Both the position numbers and the translations under genes were made by a program. DNA of 25,475 nucleotides, taken from CAZEQD01 sp964514305 (GTDB taxonomy: Bacteria; Acidobacteriota; Aminicenantia; Aminicenantales; Aminicenantaceae). Below are positions 23,890 to 25,475 of the stretch, piece after piece (within the stretch, counting starts at the first letter, position 1; the number at the start of each line of letters is the position of its first letter). The stretch spans positions 1 through 25,475 of the forward strand of contig CAZEQD010000029.1 of NCBI GenBank assembly GCA_964514305.1, in the 5' to 3' direction. A model generated the notes under the pieces. It did no database searches. It had not been told where the DNA came from and saw nothing but the letters and a program-made list of their open reading frames with translations.

Positions 23890-25112
23890 GCTTTCTCTCC
23901 TTCAAAAGCAGGGGGAGATTCTTCTTTGGCAATTTCTCCAGCCTTGGTTATGGCCAATTTTACTGAGGGAGGCCCTATAATTTGGACCAACAAAGTAGTG
24001 GCCGCAATGACATTGATTACAGTCTCCCCCAATTGGGTGCCGGCTGGACCCAAACGGGAAAAATGTTGATAGATATCAAGAGCTAAGCCTATGGCTACTC
24101 CAGCTTGGGAGAAAAGGGCCAAGCCTAAATATTTCTGAACAGCTTTCTGTGCCCCAGAAAGGTGTGCTCCAAAATAGGCCCCGCTCCACTTACCAGCAGT
24201 ACGGCCGACTACATAAAGCAACCCAACCATTCCCATTTTAGGCAATAGGCCGAGCTGGAGGCGGGCGCCGACAAAAATAAAAAAGACAATATAAATCGGA
24301 GGAACAAAAGACTTTATCAGATTGAAATTAGCTTCATTGCGATGAGGATGAACATTGGCTAATACTAGCCCAGCCGCCATATTGGTCAAAATTAAAGAAA
24401 AATCAAAATAGATAGCCAAGCCGCTGGCGAGAAGAATAGCGGCTATGCTTATTACCAGCCTATCACCTTTCAACTTTATAAAACGGGAAGCCAAGTCAAG
24501 CAGAAAACCAATAGCTCCACCTAAAATTATTGCTCCAAAAATTTCAAAGAGAGGCTGAACCAACATGATATGAAGACTTAATGGATTTCCAGAAAGAAGG
24601 ACATTAGCAAAGGCGTAGGCGAAGCCGTACAAAATAAGAGCCAAGCCATCATCTAAGGCTACTATAGCCAGGATAGTAGTAGTTAGAGGACCGCGCGATC
24701 GATACTCCCATAAAACATCTACCGTAGCTGCAGGCGCTGTGGCTGAACATAAAGCCCCTAGAATAATGGCCAGAGGTAAATTTTTGGTCCACAAATAAAC
24801 CAAACTGGTGACCACAGCCATGGCCAGCAGGCCCTCTGACAGAAGAATCGCCAGAAATTGCTTACCGTACTTTTTAAACAGTAGTTTCTTTAGCTCGCCA
24901 CCGACCATAAAACCAATAAAGGCTAAAGCTAGATAAGTAAGAGGAGCCAGGTTATCCAGAAGTTGACTGGGAATGAGATGAGTCAGTGAATCTCCCATAA
25001 AAACTCCAAAAATAATATAACCTACAACTTGGGGTATACCGATTTTCTCAAAGAGTCGTCCCCCTGCTAGCCCGATAATTAGAATAATTCCCAGCAGTAA
25101 TAAAATATTCAT
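23886..25112 (-). CDS. CPA-type cation/proton antiporter (Kef/NapA-like)
   Basis: A 408-residue membrane protein with about 12-13 hydrophobic helices, related to Na+ or K+/H+ exchangers. The early GIPQVVGYIIFGVFMG segment is typical. ATAPAATVDVLWEYRSRG near 125-142 and the two-aspartate site D154-D155 (VALDDGLAL) mark the ion-binding core. Paired aspartates are typical of electrogenic members. It lacks the C-terminal TrkA-N domain of KefB/KefC; the separate CBS protein may take the regulatory part. AAGGA precedes the ATG by seven bases. Ion specificity is not readable. Confidence 0.9.
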   Translation of the reverse strand: MNILLLLGIILIIGLAGGRLFEKIGIPQVVGYIIFGVFMGDSLTHLIPSQLLDNLAPLTYLALAFIGFMVGGELKKLLFKKYGKQFLAILLSEGLLAMAVVTSLVYLWTKNLPLAIILGALCSATAPAATVDVLWEYRSRGPLTTTILAIVALDDGLALILYGFAYAFANVLLSGNPLSLHIMLVQPLFEIFGAIILGGAIGFLLDLASRFIKLKGDRLVISIAAILLASGLAIYFDFSLILTNMAAGLVLANVHPHRNEANFNLIKSFVPPIYIVFFIFVGARLQLGLLPKMGMVGLLYVVGRTAGKWSGAYFGAHLSGAQKAVQKYLGLALFSQAGVAIGLALDIYQHFSRLGPAGTQLGETVINVIAATTLLVQIIGPPSVKLAITKAGEIAKEESPPAFEGEKA

Positions 25113-25389
25113 CAGTAATCCTTCTGCTCTCGGTGGTGCTTAATGCAGCCGTTTATTATTTTGCTCTTCAATGACTTATGGCAGTTCGGTTATTAATAAT
25201 TCGAACCTTCATTGGCTCATGGCCATAATGTTACCCTCGACCATTGTAGTTTTCAAGGGATAAATGAGAGACTAGGTGAATTATCAAGATTATTGAGCAT
25301 AATAGTTAGGGGGAAGAGCAAAAAATTCGGAAATATGTTTTGTGTCCCCAATTTTGGATATGTTCCCCTTTTTACCAGGGGAAAACCAG
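25113..25389. other. Spacer between the antiporter gene and tRNA-Leu(CAA)
   Basis: No gene is supported. A 7-base stem (TTCCCCT at 25363-25369 with AGGGGAA at 25377-25383) lies directly after the tRNA 3' end on the minus strand, without a U-run. A second GGGGACAC-type motif (plus GTGTCCCC near 25343-25350) follows. These G-runs resemble REP-like intergenic elements. A clear antiporter promoter is not seen. Confidence 0.4.
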
Positions 25390-25475
25390 TGCCGGAGGAG
25401 GGATTCGAACCCACACCCGAGTCGCCCCGGACTGGATTTTGAGTCCAGCGCGTCTGCCAATTTCGCCACTCCGGC
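25390..25475 (-). tRNA. tRNA-Leu (anticodon CAA)
   Basis: Read on the minus strand, the acceptor stem GCCGGAG/CTCCGGC is perfect and the 5' base is the last base of the window. The anticodon stem CTGGA/TCCAG encloses CTCAAAA, giving anticodon CAA for UUG codons. The long variable arm and the T arm (GTTCGAAT loop) are class II leucine type. The discriminator is A (plus 25390) and CCA is not encoded. The gene appears complete. Confidence 0.95.

Noticed and set aside
25212..25442. A plus-strand frame whose start (NVTLDHCSFQG) recalls pectate-lyase beta-helix strands
   Set aside because: The resemblance covers only about a dozen residues, and the frame then runs into the antisense of the tRNA gene. 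At most it is a tiny remnant.

Overview
The window holds about twenty protein genes, two leucine tRNA genes, one two-copy intergenic repeat and several legible promoters or leaders. Base composition is AT-leaning and even throughout, and Shine-Dalgarno starts (AAAGGAGG, GGAGG, GAGGAG) are common. Exported enzymes and an outer-membrane-type beta-barrel point to a Gram-negative-type bacterium. The mix of GH127 and GH3 glycosidases, a bacterial papain-like peptidase, a CBM9-like exported protein, a NIF3 protein and a complete lower-glycolysis operon would suit a fermentative Candidatus Aminicenantes/Acidobacteriota lineage. There is no rRNA or universal marker here, so the lineage is a low-to-moderate confidence inference.

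Layout. 1-362: intergenic DNA with an inverted repeat and repeat copy 1. 363-4117 (minus): adenine phosphoribosyltransferase, AzgA-type purine permease, then a GH3/NagZ-type glucosaminidase. 4463-4930 (plus): a RidA-family protein with an N-terminal export segment. 5054-8195 (minus): NAD(P)H-hydrate repair enzyme, TsaE and an MscS channel. 8536-13228 (plus): a PlsY-like/SEC59-like fusion membrane protein, then gap-pgk-tpiA-secG in a tightly overlapping operon. tRNA-Leu(GAG) follows, then an exported GH127 enzyme, a single-domain response regulator and a NIF3-family protein. 16878-20554 (minus): MFS transporter with a long and possibly structured leader, iron-type alcohol dehydrogenase, and an exported CBM9-like protein. 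20688-20892: repeat copy 2. 20939-23310 (minus): secreted C1A peptidase with a small beta-barrel protein. 23443-25112 (minus): CPA-type cation/proton antiporter with a CBS protein. 25390-25475 (minus): tRNA-Leu(CAA).

How the genes fit together. Purine uptake and salvage are paired in apt-azgA. Lower glycolysis is co-transcribed with the secretion subunit secG. Glycosidases (GH3, GH127), the CBM9-like protein and the peptidase form a scattered exported degradation set. The antiporter and CBS protein overlap by four bases and are probably a regulated pair.

Most of the window is housekeeping or ordinary accessory content. I do not see a defence island, biosynthetic cluster, prophage or CRISPR array. 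The signals most worth a second look are the acyltransferase/lipid-kinase-like fusion with altered PlsY motifs, the two-copy 0.2-kb repeat with a conserved short reading frame, the possible pseudoknot at the 5' end of the MFS transcript, and the exported RidA protein.
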